Positions 8,729-17,512 of a stretch of DNA of 37,184 nt are shown piece after piece. Below the pieces are notes generated by a model. That model saw only the letters and a list, made by a program, of their open reading frames with translations. It did not search any database and was not told the DNA's origin. The stretch lies in contig DAOVTB010000018.1 in assembly GCA_030633305.1 (NCBI GenBank), positions 1-37,184 on the forward strand, read 5' to 3'. The first letter of the stretch is position 1. Every line of letters starts with the position of its first letter. This stretch comes from Candidatus Muiribacteriota bacterium (GTDB lineage Bacteria > Muiribacteriota > DAOVTB01). The translations under genes and the position numbers were made by a program.

Positions 8729-8747
8729 CACAAGAAGAAGAAATAAA

Positions 8748-8780
8748 TCACACAAAGACACAAAGGCACAGAGAAAAAGA
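8748..8780 (+). repeat. Purine-rich dispersed repeat, copy A2
   Basis: Reads TCACACAAAGACACAAAGG and then CACAGAGAAAAAGA, on the strand opposite to copy A1. A1 and A2 therefore flank the cyclase-RDD gene in inverted orientation. It lies in the 257-nt gap between that gene and the DUF952 gene. Confidence 0.7.
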
Positions 8781-8820
8781 TAATAAAAAAACTAAATGTG
8801 AATAATAAATACCAAATATT

Positions 8821-8851
8821 GTAGGGACAGGTCCCTGTGCCTGTTCCTTAC
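8821..8851 (+). repeat. Short hairpin repeat, copy S1 (loop TCCCTGTG)
   Basis: GTAGGGACAGG, loop TCCCTGTG, CCTGTTCCTTAC. The stem is GGGACAGG over CCTGTTCC (7 of 8 pairs) with GTA/TAC ends. It is closely related to S2 at 20608 and to S3 and S4 near 18.6-18.7 kb. It sits just upstream of the DUF952 gene. Confidence 0.75.
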
Positions 8852-8925
8852 CCGCAAGTCACACTTTGAGAATTTATGCTATAATTTAAATAGTTAGCAT
8901 ATAGTGTAAATAGGAGCGGTGTTTA

Positions 8926-9249
8926 ATGATATACCACATAACGACTAAAAATGACTGGAATAAAGCATTGAAATCTGGGAAATATAGTGCTGATTCTCTT
9001 GAAAAAGAAGGATTTATTCACTGTTCAACGATTGATCAGGTCCTTATGATTGCAAATGCCCATTACAAAAATATTGATGGAGTGATTTTTCTTGAAATAG
9101 ATGACCAGAAGATCGAATCAGAAATAAAGTATGAAAACCTGGAAGGGGGTCATGAATTATTCCCTCATATTTATGGAATTATTCCAGTAAATCTGGTGAT
9201 AAATGTTCTTGAGTTTAAAATTGATAAAGATGGAATCTATATGTTATGA
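8926..9249 (+). CDS. DUF952 family protein
   Basis: This 107-aa protein matches DUF952, a small cytosolic family with an ADP-ribosyltransferase-like fold whose reaction is unknown. Visible conserved elements are the opening IYHITTKNDW, the central KEGFIHCSTIDQV, and GGHELFPHIYGIIPVNLV near the end. Length is normal. The start is supported by AGGAG 9 nt upstream. The stop overlaps the start of the next gene (ATGA), suggesting co-translation with an unrelated-looking secretin-type protein. Confidence 0.88.
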   Translation: MIYHITTKNDWNKALKSGKYSADSLEKEGFIHCSTIDQVLMIANAHYKNIDGVIFLEIDDQKIESEIKYENLEGGHELFPHIYGIIPVNLVINVLEFKIDKDGIYML

Positions 9250-9731
9250 AAACAAGTGTTGCATTTATATGTATCTTAATTTTTACTTTAAATGCATTGG
9301 TTTATTGCTCAGATTACATAAGTATTGATGTAAAAGGTGCAACTCTTGGAGATGTTTTTTCAACAATCGCAAAATATGCTGGAAAAAATATTATTTTAAA
9401 AGGAAACCTGAGTCAGAAAATAACCCTTTCAATCACTGATACTGATTACAGACATGTACTGCGTATGCTGGCTTTTTCACATGATCTGACGTTATATGAG
9501 ACAAGAGGAATAATTCTTGTTAGAGGCAAAAATGAGAATCCCTCATCAAAAGACAAAGTTACCAGAATTTTCAGACTTCAGTATGCAAATGCAGATGAAG
9601 TAGCTGGAATTTTAAAGTCAACTTTCAAGAATTTGAAGGAATTCAGCGTAAGTGTTGATAAAAGGAATAACGCAGTTATTGTATCATGTCTTCGCTCAGA
9701 TATAAGCTTTGTAGAACGCGCTTTCCCATGA
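9246..9731 (+). CDS. Secretin-like protein lacking the pore domain (STN plus N1 only)
   Basis: This 161-aa protein has a signal peptide (about 1-22). Next is an STN-type domain (about 24-95; VKGATLGDVFSTIAKYAGKN, then KITLSITDTDYRHVLRMLA), followed by a secretin N1 domain (about 104-158; RIFRLQYANADEVAGILK, VDKRNNAVIVSC). Full PilQ/GspD-type secretins go on for several hundred residues to an outer-membrane beta-barrel, which is absent. The ORF stops just where the N1 domain ends, 8 nt from the stop of the convergent 747-aa gene. Shifting frame does not recover secretin sequence. It may be a stand-alone periplasmic protein or a remnant trimmed by deletion. It overlaps the DUF952 gene by 4 nt. 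Confidence 0.75.
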   Translation: MKTSVAFICILIFTLNALVYCSDYISIDVKGATLGDVFSTIAKYAGKNIILKGNLSQKITLSITDTDYRHVLRMLAFSHDLTLYETRGIILVRGKNENPSSKDKVTRIFRLQYANADEVAGILKSTFKNLKEFSVSVDKRNNAVIVSCLRSDISFVERAFP

Positions 9732-9739
9732 TCTGCGAC

Positions 9740-11983
9740 TTAATTTGATGTGTCCGGTTTCTGAATAATGAAGTCTATTATCATTTTGCGACCGTTGACA
9801 GAGGAATCCGGATTTTTGCTATCAAATGAATAAAAATCAATTTTTTTTGTACCAAATTTTTTGAAATTAAAATTCATTTTTTTCAATGGGATTCCATTGG
9901 ACATAAGAGGACGCTTGCCATCAACAGAATCATGTACTTTCCAGTACATTTCAATGTCCATGTTTTCCTGGATGTTGATGCTATATGATTTGAATTCAAA
10001 TGGAGTAAGTTTATCGTGTATGATTTCTAGTAATGGTTTTTCAGTAATGGATTCATTCTGTACCATGGAACTCATTGAATCTGAACAATACTTCCTGACT
10101 TTTCCATATATGTTATCTGATTCATAAAAATCTTTCTCTCCACCTGATACTTCAAAAGTGAATTTCCTTTTCAAATGTTTATTTTCAATGAATATCCAGA
10201 GACTTGGCGGATCATTATCTTTAACTATTATTTCACCAAAATCAGTTCCGTTTTTACAGTATTTTTTCTTAATATCATTGTTATCAAGGATATCCAAATC
10301 ACCATGGTTTACATTTCCAGTATTATCGATTATTTCAAAATAGTAATTAAGTTTTTTCATAGATTTTCTAGGAAACTTTGGAAATGATTTAGTAGCAAAA
10401 TCTATTGGTAACGGTATCTTTCCTGATACGGTCCAGGTTTGAAAATCAATTTTTTTTATGACAGTATTAATTTTATTCCATACTGTTGGAGAATCATAAC
10501 TATGCCAGCCCGCTGGATACATAGAATAATGAAGAATTGCTTTTGAAATAGGATTAAGAGGATCATTATCTTTGACTTTTATTTTTATTTCAAGAGGATC
10601 GCCGCTTGTCCCGTGTAATTTTTCAAATACATTGTTAACAAAAACTGGAGGAGTCTGATCACGGACAAGTATATCTTTAGTCTGTATATGAGTTAATGGA
10701 CCATGAATTTTATAATCATGACCTCTATAATGTCTTTCTTTATATTTAACTATTATTCTGACAATATAATTTCCCGGTGCATGATATTTATGTTTGATTC
10801 CCTTGATTTTTATATTTTGTGTTGAAGTAGAAGAACCGATTGAATCAGTATCAGTTCCTGGATATTTAATTTCTTTACTGACATTACCATCACCCCAATC
10901 AATTTTATATGTAATGGTTCCAGGTTCAATACCACTAGATTTATTGGCAAAGTAAAACATTGAACTGAACAGGAAAGGAGATTCAATATCTTCCTTAACA
11001 GATGCAGGCGGTGTTATCGTTGATAAAATATTTCCCAGATACTTTTGAAGCTGTTTCACGACAACAATTTTTTTTGAATAATCATAATTTCTTCGAACAG
11101 GAAATATTTTGTCACCACTTTGTATTATCTCAGTAAATTGCAAGTTAAGTTTGATATTATAGACACCACTTTTATTAAAGATATGATCCTGTCTAAGTTT
11201 CGAATTGAAAATTTTTGAAGTCATGGATTTACCAATTTTGATTTTACCTCTTATAATTGTTGGAGAGGAACCAAGTTGATTCGGAAAGGTCCATTTGAAT
11301 ATTACATAGGCTCCTAACTTTAGAAAAATATTTGAAGGGTTGGCAACTGTCCATGATTCCTTAATATTTTTCTGGACTATTCCAGGCGGAGTCAGTGGCT
11401 CAAAAGTATTAATACTTTTTTCTGGATCTGGTATCAATCCTGTCTTAACTACTGGAAATGTTTTAGTAATCCATAATTTCTGTTTATTTGCAGTTGGACT
11501 ATTTAAATTTGAAAATGGTACTTTATAAGGTTTTTCTCCAAAGAATTCCAAAGTTACTGATCTTGTGGTTGCTGGAGGAAGAACAAATGTCCATTTTCTT
11601 AATTTCCAGTTTGATCTGTTATCCATGTATCCTTTTTTGGCACCATTTACATTTATCTGGTTCCAGACAACAGGAAATGGTCCTGTAATAGTGACTGTGT
11701 AATTTTTTGATGCAGACGGTACTGTTTCTAATGTCCAACCAGAAGAGTTTGATTGTCTGAAGACCTTTTTGGCAGTCTCATTTTTTTTGTTTAAATGACT
11801 ATTTTTTCTCAATTTGCTAGTTTTAATTTTTCCACCAGACCAGTATGGAAAGCTCCAATTCTTACTCTTTTTATAAGAATTTTGTTGCATATCTTTATTT
11901 TGAATATCATTAGAATAGACTTTAAATTCACAAATTAAAAAAACAAAAATAAGTATAAACATATATTTGATTGCGTTATTCAT
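9740..11983 (-). CDS. Large secreted protein with a PKD domain
   Basis: This 747-aa protein has an N-terminal signal peptide (about 5-24, ending around VYSN). The body is beta-rich, with repeated WTF/WTV segments at about 82-235. One clear PKD-type Ig fold lies at about 345-415, with WGDG (363-366) and KYHAPGNYIVRI. The segment after 440 (TPPVFVNNVF, KVKDNDPLNPISKAILHYS) looks like further Ig-like or cohesin-like surface domains. No catalytic motif is recognised. A role as an extracytoplasmic, possibly adhesive or structural protein is inferred. CTGGGG precedes the ATG by about 5 nt. It is divergent from the TPR gene at 12107. Confidence 0.7.
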   Translation of the reverse strand: MNNAIKYMFILIFVFLICEFKVYSNDIQNKDMQQNSYKKSKNWSFPYWSGGKIKTSKLRKNSHLNKKNETAKKVFRQSNSSGWTLETVPSASKNYTVTITGPFPVVWNQINVNGAKKGYMDNRSNWKLRKWTFVLPPATTRSVTLEFFGEKPYKVPFSNLNSPTANKQKLWITKTFPVVKTGLIPDPEKSINTFEPLTPPGIVQKNIKESWTVANPSNIFLKLGAYVIFKWTFPNQLGSSPTIIRGKIKIGKSMTSKIFNSKLRQDHIFNKSGVYNIKLNLQFTEIIQSGDKIFPVRRNYDYSKKIVVVKQLQKYLGNILSTITPPASVKEDIESPFLFSSMFYFANKSSGIEPGTITYKIDWGDGNVSKEIKYPGTDTDSIGSSTSTQNIKIKGIKHKYHAPGNYIVRIIVKYKERHYRGHDYKIHGPLTHIQTKDILVRDQTPPVFVNNVFEKLHGTSGDPLEIKIKVKDNDPLNPISKAILHYSMYPAGWHSYDSPTVWNKINTVIKKIDFQTWTVSGKIPLPIDFATKSFPKFPRKSMKKLNYYFEIIDNTGNVNHGDLDILDNNDIKKKYCKNGTDFGEIIVKDNDPPSLWIFIENKHLKRKFTFEVSGGEKDFYESDNIYGKVRKYCSDSMSSMVQNESITEKPLLEIIHDKLTPFEFKSYSINIQENMDIEMYWKVHDSVDGKRPLMSNGIPLKKMNFNFKKFGTKKIDFYSFDSKNPDSSVNGRKMIIDFIIQKPDTSN

Positions 11984-12069
11984 ATAATCCCCAGTTTATT
12001 AGAAAAAATTTTAGATAAGCTTACCATACAATACCAGGGTATGATAAGTAATAAATATAAGTTTATGGA

Positions 12070-12098
12070 TTGTATTGATGATTTTATCATGATATAAT
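12070..12098 (+). promoter_or_regulatory. Predicted promoter giving a leaderless TPR-gene transcript
   Basis: -35 TTGTAT (12070-12075), 17-nt spacer, perfect -10 TATAAT (12093-12098). The ATG of the next gene begins 9 nt after the -10 box, at or within a few nt of the expected transcription start, and no Shine-Dalgarno is present. Confidence 0.6.
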
Positions 12099-12106
12099 CT
12101 CCGAAC

Positions 12107-13234
12107 ATGTTACATTCATATGAAAGCCTTGAAAGTATAATTTGTGATGAACAAGCTCCACTATCTGAAAAGGTAGAAGCAATTCTAAAATTGTCTATAA
12201 ACACTGATTCTAAAAGCCAGGATTTACTCGATTCACTTTTGCAGCATGAAGATGAAAGAATCATTTTTTTTGTTATAAAAATAATGGAAAAGGAACTGGT
12301 GTGGAAAATAAACCTTCTTGTTGAAGGTTGTGAAAGTATTATGCATTTTTTTTATTACCGTGATATCGTTGAAGTTAAAACTTTGATTGATACCATGGAA
12401 GTTTCTAATAATGAGCTTCCTATAATTAACATGGAAGAATTAAATAAAGTTTGTCAGAGTCCTGTTGCTGAAATCGAATATGAGGATGAAAAATCTTTTT
12501 CGTTGACCACAATATTAGGGATTACCATATTATCAGCTGTTATATTTATTTTTGCATATTCAGAACTAACTTCTGGTCTGAAAGAGATCAAATCTGGAAA
12601 TATAGATAATTCAATATCTCAATCAAAGGAAATTACAAATAAAGTTCTTCTAAAAAAAATACCTGAATCAATTGTTGTAGAAAATAAAAAAGCTGCAGTA
12701 AAACCAAAAAAAATTCATGATGCTATTATTGTTTATTCTCAAATTAAAGATATTTTTCTGAAAAATTTTGATTTTAAAAAAACAGGATTTCTTTTAAACA
12801 GCAAAGATGTAAATAAATCTGAATCAAAAAAAAGTGTTCCCAGAAATATTGCAAGTATAATTGAAACAGACTCTGAAAAAATCATTGATAAAATTACAGA
12901 TCTTGTCAATAATAAAAAGTATGATAAGGCTATAGATGAACTTAAAAAAATTGCCAGGACTAATCCATATGAACCTGCTCCATATCTTGAAATGGGTGAT
13001 ATTTTTATAAGGATCAGCAAACCTATGGAAGGTGTGAAAGCTTATGAAGAAGCTTTGAAAAGGAAGCCTGATATGAATGATTTAAGAGCGTTATTGGCAA
13101 GGTCTTATGAAAGTATTGGCGATTTTCCAAAAAGTATTAAGCATTATAGTCTTCTTACAGTATATGAAACTGATATAAAACTTAAAAATATGTTTAAGGA
13201 AAAGTTATTTGAACTGAGCCAGAAAGGAAAATAG
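12107..13234 (+). CDS. TPR-repeat membrane protein
   Basis: This 375-aa protein has an N-terminal helical region (about 1-110) resembling HEAT-type repeats (PLSEKVEAILKLS). A single membrane helix at about 131-153 (TILGITILSAVIFIFAYSEL) follows, then a Lys-rich linker and tetratricopeptide repeats at about 268-365 (YDKAIDELKKIARTNPYEPA, GVKAYEEALKRKPDMND, PKSIKHYSLL). The TPRs are likely protein-interaction modules on the far side of the inner membrane, with the N-terminal domain in the cytoplasm; topology is inferred. The partner is unknown. Translation probably starts at the 5' end of the mRNA. Confidence 0.72.
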   Translation: MLHSYESLESIICDEQAPLSEKVEAILKLSINTDSKSQDLLDSLLQHEDERIIFFVIKIMEKELVWKINLLVEGCESIMHFFYYRDIVEVKTLIDTMEVSNNELPIINMEELNKVCQSPVAEIEYEDEKSFSLTTILGITILSAVIFIFAYSELTSGLKEIKSGNIDNSISQSKEITNKVLLKKIPESIVVENKKAAVKPKKIHDAIIVYSQIKDIFLKNFDFKKTGFLLNSKDVNKSESKKSVPRNIASIIETDSEKIIDKITDLVNNKKYDKAIDELKKIARTNPYEPAPYLEMGDIFIRISKPMEGVKAYEEALKRKPDMNDLRALLARSYESIGDFPKSIKHYSLLTVYETDIKLKNMFKEKLFELSQKGK

Positions 13235-13242
13235 ATATATTA

Positions 13243-13270
13243 TTGACTAAATTGGCTTTGTCATTATAAT
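13243..13270 (+). promoter_or_regulatory. Predicted promoter of the 409-aa gene
   Basis: -35 TTGACT (13243-13248), 16-nt spacer, perfect -10 TATAAT (13265-13270), about 36 nt upstream of a TTG start codon. Consensus-based. Confidence 0.6.
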
Positions 13271-13306
13271 TAAGAATATACAATTTTTAAATTTGGAGTT
13301 GATAAA

Positions 13307-14536
13307 TTGGATTATAAAAGAAAAATATTATTGATTTTAGTAATTGTTCTTTCAATGACATTCATGATGCCATATACGGCAGAATGTATGAAAAAGAGGA
13401 TTATTCCTCAAGATAAATCCCAAAAAATATTTCAGGCTTTTGATAAAAAAATTCGTGCTCTGGCTGTGAACTTATCTAGTAAAGATGGCTGGTCAGTTAA
13501 AATCGATTTTGCTTTAATTGATGATTATAATCGCATGTTTGTCGCTTATCATGGTGAATGTGAACTCAGATTGCCGAAATGGATGGATCTGAAAACTGGT
13601 GAATTTTTTAAGCTGGAGTCAAATGGATATATTGCAAATGATTTTGTAATTAAATCAACTGCTCAGAGAGTAGGCGATAAGACTATTTATAAATTCCGTG
13701 GCGATATAATTGTAAAACTCGATAAAGTTGCTCTTGAAATGGCAAAATTATGCACACAGGTTGCAACATCTTATGCCCTTGATTTTGTTGTAGGAAAGCT
13801 GATTGATTTTTTTGATAATTTACAGTTTTCGGAAATTGGTGAAGCTATTTATAAATCTGGAAAAAATTTGGCCCAGATAGCTGCAGGTAAAACCGGAACG
13901 GAAATGGTAAAGAAATACACGATATACGAGAAACGATATTCTGTGTTGAAAACCATGAAGATAAGTATTAAAAATGGAAACTTTGCAAGCTTTGTATTAT
14001 TCAATATGGTTGCAGTTGCTGCTAATCAAGGTTTGAAATTTGCAGGTGCTTCATTTGGTGGATTTTTAGGAACAATGATGGCTCCAGGCGCAGGAACTAT
14101 TATAGGTAGTCTTGTTGGTAGAGCAGGATCAATAATAATTGGTCAGTTCGTAATGAAAAAAATAGGAATAGAATGGTATTATAAATACCAGTTTGGCAAG
14201 TTGATCAAAGCCGCAAAGAAAGCTAAAAATAAAGATATTGGATACATGACGAAATATGAAGATCTTATGGATCAGATGATGAATAAGACAAAAACTGAAA
14301 TCCAGGAAAACAGCTATGACAAATTTAATATTCTGACCAATTATTTCAAGAAAAAAAGTCATAACAATCAGGATCTTGTATATCTTGCAGATTTTGTTTG
14401 TGAAATTAATGAACTTATTCGATACAAGGTACTTCAACTCAAAGACATTTATGCTTCCAGGATGTATTATCAATTAAAAGCTACTATAGAATCAAGGAAA
14501 TTTTCTGAAAAAGAAATCAAGCTTTTCGGTTATTGA
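13307..14536 (+). CDS. Exported protein with a glycine-zipper segment, unknown function
   Basis: This 409-aa protein starts at TTG, supported by GGAG 8 nt upstream. The signal peptide is about 5-26 (ILLILVIVLSMTFMMPYTAE). A beta-rich N-terminal part (about 50-145) is followed by helices. A glycine-rich hydrophobic stretch lies at about 243-285 (AGASFGGFLGTMMAPGAGT, GSLVGRAGSIIIG), spaced like glycine-zipper membrane motifs, and then a charged helical tail. No family is recognised. Glycine zippers occur in membrane-inserting and pore-forming proteins, but that is only analogy. The downstream small membrane protein and propeller lipoprotein are closely spaced, so an operon is likely. Confidence 0.6.
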   Translation: MDYKRKILLILVIVLSMTFMMPYTAECMKKRIIPQDKSQKIFQAFDKKIRALAVNLSSKDGWSVKIDFALIDDYNRMFVAYHGECELRLPKWMDLKTGEFFKLESNGYIANDFVIKSTAQRVGDKTIYKFRGDIIVKLDKVALEMAKLCTQVATSYALDFVVGKLIDFFDNLQFSEIGEAIYKSGKNLAQIAAGKTGTEMVKKYTIYEKRYSVLKTMKISIKNGNFASFVLFNMVAVAANQGLKFAGASFGGFLGTMMAPGAGTIIGSLVGRAGSIIIGQFVMKKIGIEWYYKYQFGKLIKAAKKAKNKDIGYMTKYEDLMDQMMNKTKTEIQENSYDKFNILTNYFKKKSHNNQDLVYLADFVCEINELIRYKVLQLKDIYASRMYYQLKATIESRKFSEKEIKLFGY

Positions 14537-14539
14537 TAA

Positions 14540-14839
14540 ATGAGTGGAACATTACTTTTTATCCTTGCTTCTGGTTACCTTTTTCTCAGGGCGTTCATGA
14601 GTTATTCAAAAAGTAAAAAAATGTGTAAAGCGACCATGTATTTTGATGGTCTAATAGTTTTTCCTGTCCTCATACATTGGGGCGTGTCTCAGCTCAGGTT
14701 GGAAAAAGGATTGAGTCTTCCACTAGTTGTATTATTAAGTGTAATACCTATAAGTCTTTTTATTGCATGGGTAGTGTTATATGTTGCAGCTTTGATAGGC
14801 GAGAAGAATGGAAACTTAAAAACTGATACTGGTGAATAA
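14540..14839 (+). CDS. Small membrane protein, unknown function
   Basis: This 99-aa protein has hydrophobic segments at about 3-20, 36-52 and 58-86 (LPLVVLLSVIPISLFIAWVV) and a short charged tail. The start lies 3 nt after the stop of the preceding gene with no clear Shine-Dalgarno, so translational coupling is likely. It sits between a glycine-zipper protein and a propeller lipoprotein. No family recognised. Confidence 0.55.
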   Translation: MSGTLLFILASGYLFLRAFMSYSKSKKMCKATMYFDGLIVFPVLIHWGVSQLRLEKGLSLPLVVLLSVIPISLFIAWVVLYVAALIGEKNGNLKTDTGE

Positions 14840-14858
14840 TTTTTGCTAGGAGGTCTTT

Positions 14859-17138
14859 ATGCGATCATTATTGATTATTCTATTACTGTTATTTACTGAA
14901 TTTCTGATTTGCTGTAATCCTGAACCTGGTGCCCTTCATGCTGTAAAAATGCCGGAACCAGCTCCTGCTTCTAAAATGCCCATAACTGTGAACGGTTATT
15001 GGAGAACATATAACAAATCCAGTGGATTTGTTAATGACCATATTACTTTTGTCAAAGGCCTAACTGTTGAAGGATCAGTTGGAGTATTTGTGGGAACTAG
15101 AAAAAATGGTGTTTTTAGATTTTCCCCATCAATTCAGGCATTAAGTTTTAACGATTGGAAATTGATTAGCGAACCGATTTTTGAAAAAAAAATCATTTCA
15201 GGAAATGATCTCGAATATCGAAGTAAAGTTTTTTATACTGCGACTCCAGTTGGATTGTTTAAAAATGATATCTTGATTGATAAGGATGAATTACCTTTAC
15301 CATCACGTAATATTACTGGTATAAAATCTCTTGAAAATGGATTTTTATTCATTCATGATGATTGTGCATATAATTCTTCACTTGATCAGGAATTTAAAGT
15401 CCCTGACAATCAGAGAATAATTACCTGGAACTGTAAAAAAGATAAACTTATTCTGTCAACGCCCAAATACCTGCTACTATATAATATAGCTGGTGATATG
15501 ATGCAAAAATTGAAATTTCCATGGTGTGAAGTTATTTTTCCTGTCAAGGATTTTTACATTCTTGGAGGAATTAAAAAATTAAAAAAATACAGTCAGAACG
15601 AGGATTATACCGATCTTTTTTTTCAGAATGAAAAAGAATTATGGGTTACTGATATATGTGGAACATATTCAGAAGATTTATTCAAAAAACCTGAACCCCA
15701 GAAAATGAATAAAAAAGTATCTTCTGCAGATAAAAATAAAATGGATTTAGTAGATCAGATCAAAAAAAAGATTAAAGAAAAAACTACTTTTTACAATGAA
15801 AAATGTAAGAAAGCAAAAGATTTTTTATACGAATATGTAACTGCTGGTTATAATGCTCCGCAGGACATTATAGATAAATTTGAAAAAATGGTTGATAAAA
15901 CCCTGTCTCTGAAAAATGAAATAAAAAAATTAACCGAAATCAAGATCAATATTTCAAAACTTGGGGTTAAAAATACGCTATGGGTTGGAACTAAAAGTAA
16001 TGGTATTTTTACCTTTGATAGTAAATTAAAGAATTGGACTAATCTTGATAAAAAAAATTCACCTTTGAAATCCAATGAAATAACTACATTATATCGTGAA
16101 AAAAGATATACATGGATTGGAACTGCGGATGGAGGGCTTTATCGATATGGTAAATATGATCTTACTGATTCCAGTCTTGAACCAGTACTTATTGAAAAAG
16201 GGGATTTTTCCAATGTCTTTAAGGATGGAATGACTTTATATGCTCTTAAAGATAAATCGTCAATTCTGATTTTTGATGCTTTGGCTAAAAAGAAATCCTG
16301 GATAAGTTGCGATACCGATGATATTCTTCCTGATGTAATAAATGATATCGAGATTGATGATCAGTCAAATTTATGGGTTGCAACAGGTGGCAATGGAATT
16401 TGCGTTTTTGATGGGTCTGCCTGGGATAGTTTTACTGTTGAATCAGGATTACCATCGAATGATATTCAGAAGATATGTTGGTTGGATCAGTCTAAAACAT
16501 TGATTGCAGCCTCTAAAACTGGTCTGGTTGGGTTAAGTGACAGGATTTCGACCTATGATGGATCGAATTGGGAAAGATATGACTTTCAAACTTTTAAAAG
16601 TCGCTTGGATCCTAATGGTATTCGCTATAAAGTTGTTACAGAGAAGGATTTTATTTATGATAATACCGCAGCGGCAAATACACCGGTCCATTCATTTTAT
16701 AAATCTGAACGTTCCATCCTGATTGGAACAGATGCCGGGCTTTATGTTTTCAGTGGTGAAAAATGGATGAAAGAAAATTCTTTATTTAAAAAATTCAGTT
16801 CCAGTATAAACCAGATTGGTGATTTGCCAAATGGAAAGATTCTTTTTGCAACTTTAACCGGTTCTTATACCCATGATGGTGTTCATTACGGAAAAATACC
16901 AGTTGATACCATGGGGCAACCCATTACTTCATTTGTTCGTGATGATCAGGATCAACAACTATTCTGGTTTTCAAGTGGAGTATTTAATAAATTTGGAACA
17001 CTTTCTTCTTATCATCTAGGATCGGGTGAAGCAACAATGAAGGTTTTCAAGTTTGCGGTTAATAAGATTGTTATTATTGCTCCTTATGTTTTTATGGCAA
17101 CATCGAAGGGGCTCTACTACATGCGAATGATAATGTAA
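14859..17138 (+). CDS. Beta-propeller lipoprotein
   Basis: This 759-aa protein has a lipoprotein signal (hydrophobic 3-17, Cys about 18-19 in LICCNPEPG) and at least five blades of the two-component-regulator-propeller type. Examples are GVFVGTRKNGVFRF, TLWVGTKSNGIFTFDS, YTWIGTADGGLYRYG, NLWVATGGNGICVFDGSAWD and SILIGTDAGLYVFSGEKW. A Lys-rich coiled-coil insertion at about 288-370 interrupts the propeller. There is no histidine kinase domain, so this is the ligand- or protein-binding propeller on its own, held on a membrane by lipid. AGGAGG sits just before the ATG. It is the last gene of a probable operon from 13307. The stop is followed after 3 nt by palindrome P1. Confidence 0.78.
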   Translation: MRSLLIILLLLFTEFLICCNPEPGALHAVKMPEPAPASKMPITVNGYWRTYNKSSGFVNDHITFVKGLTVEGSVGVFVGTRKNGVFRFSPSIQALSFNDWKLISEPIFEKKIISGNDLEYRSKVFYTATPVGLFKNDILIDKDELPLPSRNITGIKSLENGFLFIHDDCAYNSSLDQEFKVPDNQRIITWNCKKDKLILSTPKYLLLYNIAGDMMQKLKFPWCEVIFPVKDFYILGGIKKLKKYSQNEDYTDLFFQNEKELWVTDICGTYSEDLFKKPEPQKMNKKVSSADKNKMDLVDQIKKKIKEKTTFYNEKCKKAKDFLYEYVTAGYNAPQDIIDKFEKMVDKTLSLKNEIKKLTEIKINISKLGVKNTLWVGTKSNGIFTFDSKLKNWTNLDKKNSPLKSNEITTLYREKRYTWIGTADGGLYRYGKYDLTDSSLEPVLIEKGDFSNVFKDGMTLYALKDKSSILIFDALAKKKSWISCDTDDILPDVINDIEIDDQSNLWVATGGNGICVFDGSAWDSFTVESGLPSNDIQKICWLDQSKTLIAASKTGLVGLSDRISTYDGSNWERYDFQTFKSRLDPNGIRYKVVTEKDFIYDNTAAANTPVHSFYKSERSILIGTDAGLYVFSGEKWMKENSLFKKFSSSINQIGDLPNGKILFATLTGSYTHDGVHYGKIPVDTMGQPITSFVRDDQDQQLFWFSSGVFNKFGTLSSYHLGSGEATMKVFKFAVNKIVIIAPYVFMATSKGLYYMRMIM

Positions 17139-17141
17139 TTC

Positions 17142-17263
17142 CTGAATCCTGAATGGGCGAATTTTGAAATTTTAAGCATTTGTTCAAACCTCAACGCACG
17201 AGTAGTGCGCCTCGGTTTGCCCAAATACTGAAAATTCCAACCTTCATCCCATTCAGAATCCAG
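17142..17263 (+). repeat. Long palindromic element P1 (ERIC-like, structured)
   Basis: A 122-nt imperfect palindrome starting 3 nt after a stop codon. The outer arms CTGAATCCTGAATGGG and CCCATTCAGAATCCAG pair with two mismatches. Inner stems are GAA/TTC, TTG/CAA and AATTTT/AAAATT, then an AAACC/GGTTT helix and an apical CGCAC-GAGTA-GTGCG hairpin. Unpaired positions are the same as in P2 and P3: C opposite AT, TT opposite CC, A opposite C, and TCAA opposite CCTC. No T-tract follows. Size and position are like ERIC elements but the sequence is different. Confidence 0.85.
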
Positions 17264-17390
17264 TAAAGTGTATGAAAAAGGAAAACCAAAAAGATTTAAT
17301 ATACAAATATTCTGGATCATCTATTTGATAATTGGTATTAACCGTAATTTATATTGTGTTTATTCATCTTTTTATCTTTTCTTTGTGCCT

Positions 17391-17453
17391 TAGTGCCTTT
17401 GTGTGAGTATCTTTTTTTCTGTGTCCTCTGTGCTCTCTGTGGTAAAGTCTTTT
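17391..17453 (-). repeat. Purine-rich dispersed repeat, copy A3
   Basis: On the minus strand this reads TACCACAGAGAGCACAGAGG, then ACACAGAAAAAAAG and CACACAAAGGCACTAAGG, the same composite as copy A1. With P1 it fills most of the 374-nt gap before lexA. From 17264 to 17390 nothing else is recognised. Confidence 0.7.
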
Positions 17454-17477
17454 TCTTTTTTATTCTCATTCAAGTTA

Positions 17478-17506
17478 TTGACAATATTATAGTTGTGTGA
17501 TAAAAT
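17478..17506 (+). promoter_or_regulatory. Strong promoter giving a leaderless lexA transcript
   Basis: Perfect -35 TTGACA (17478-17483), ideal 17-nt spacer, -10 TAAAAT (17501-17506). The lexA ATG is at 17513, 6 nt after the -10 box, which is the expected transcription start itself. No Shine-Dalgarno can fit. No standard LexA box (CTGT-N8-ACAG or GAAC-N4-GTTC) is visible in or around it, so the operator sequence is unknown. Confidence 0.7.
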
Positions 17507-17512
17507 CGTCCT

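Noticed and set aside
8748-8780. A1 and A2 as terminal inverted repeats of an insertion sequence
   Set aside because: The gene between is a cyclase-RDD fusion, not a transposase, no target duplications are seen, and related repeats occur singly elsewhere.
9720-9745. Frameshift restoring a longer secretin
   Set aside because: Reading the other two frames past 9729 gives no secretin-like sequence and soon meets stops, so a simple frameshift does not explain the short protein.
17142-17263. Long palindromes as ordinary intrinsic terminators
   Set aside because: No T-tract follows any of the three copies, the stems are interrupted by conserved loops, and they are far longer than usual terminators.
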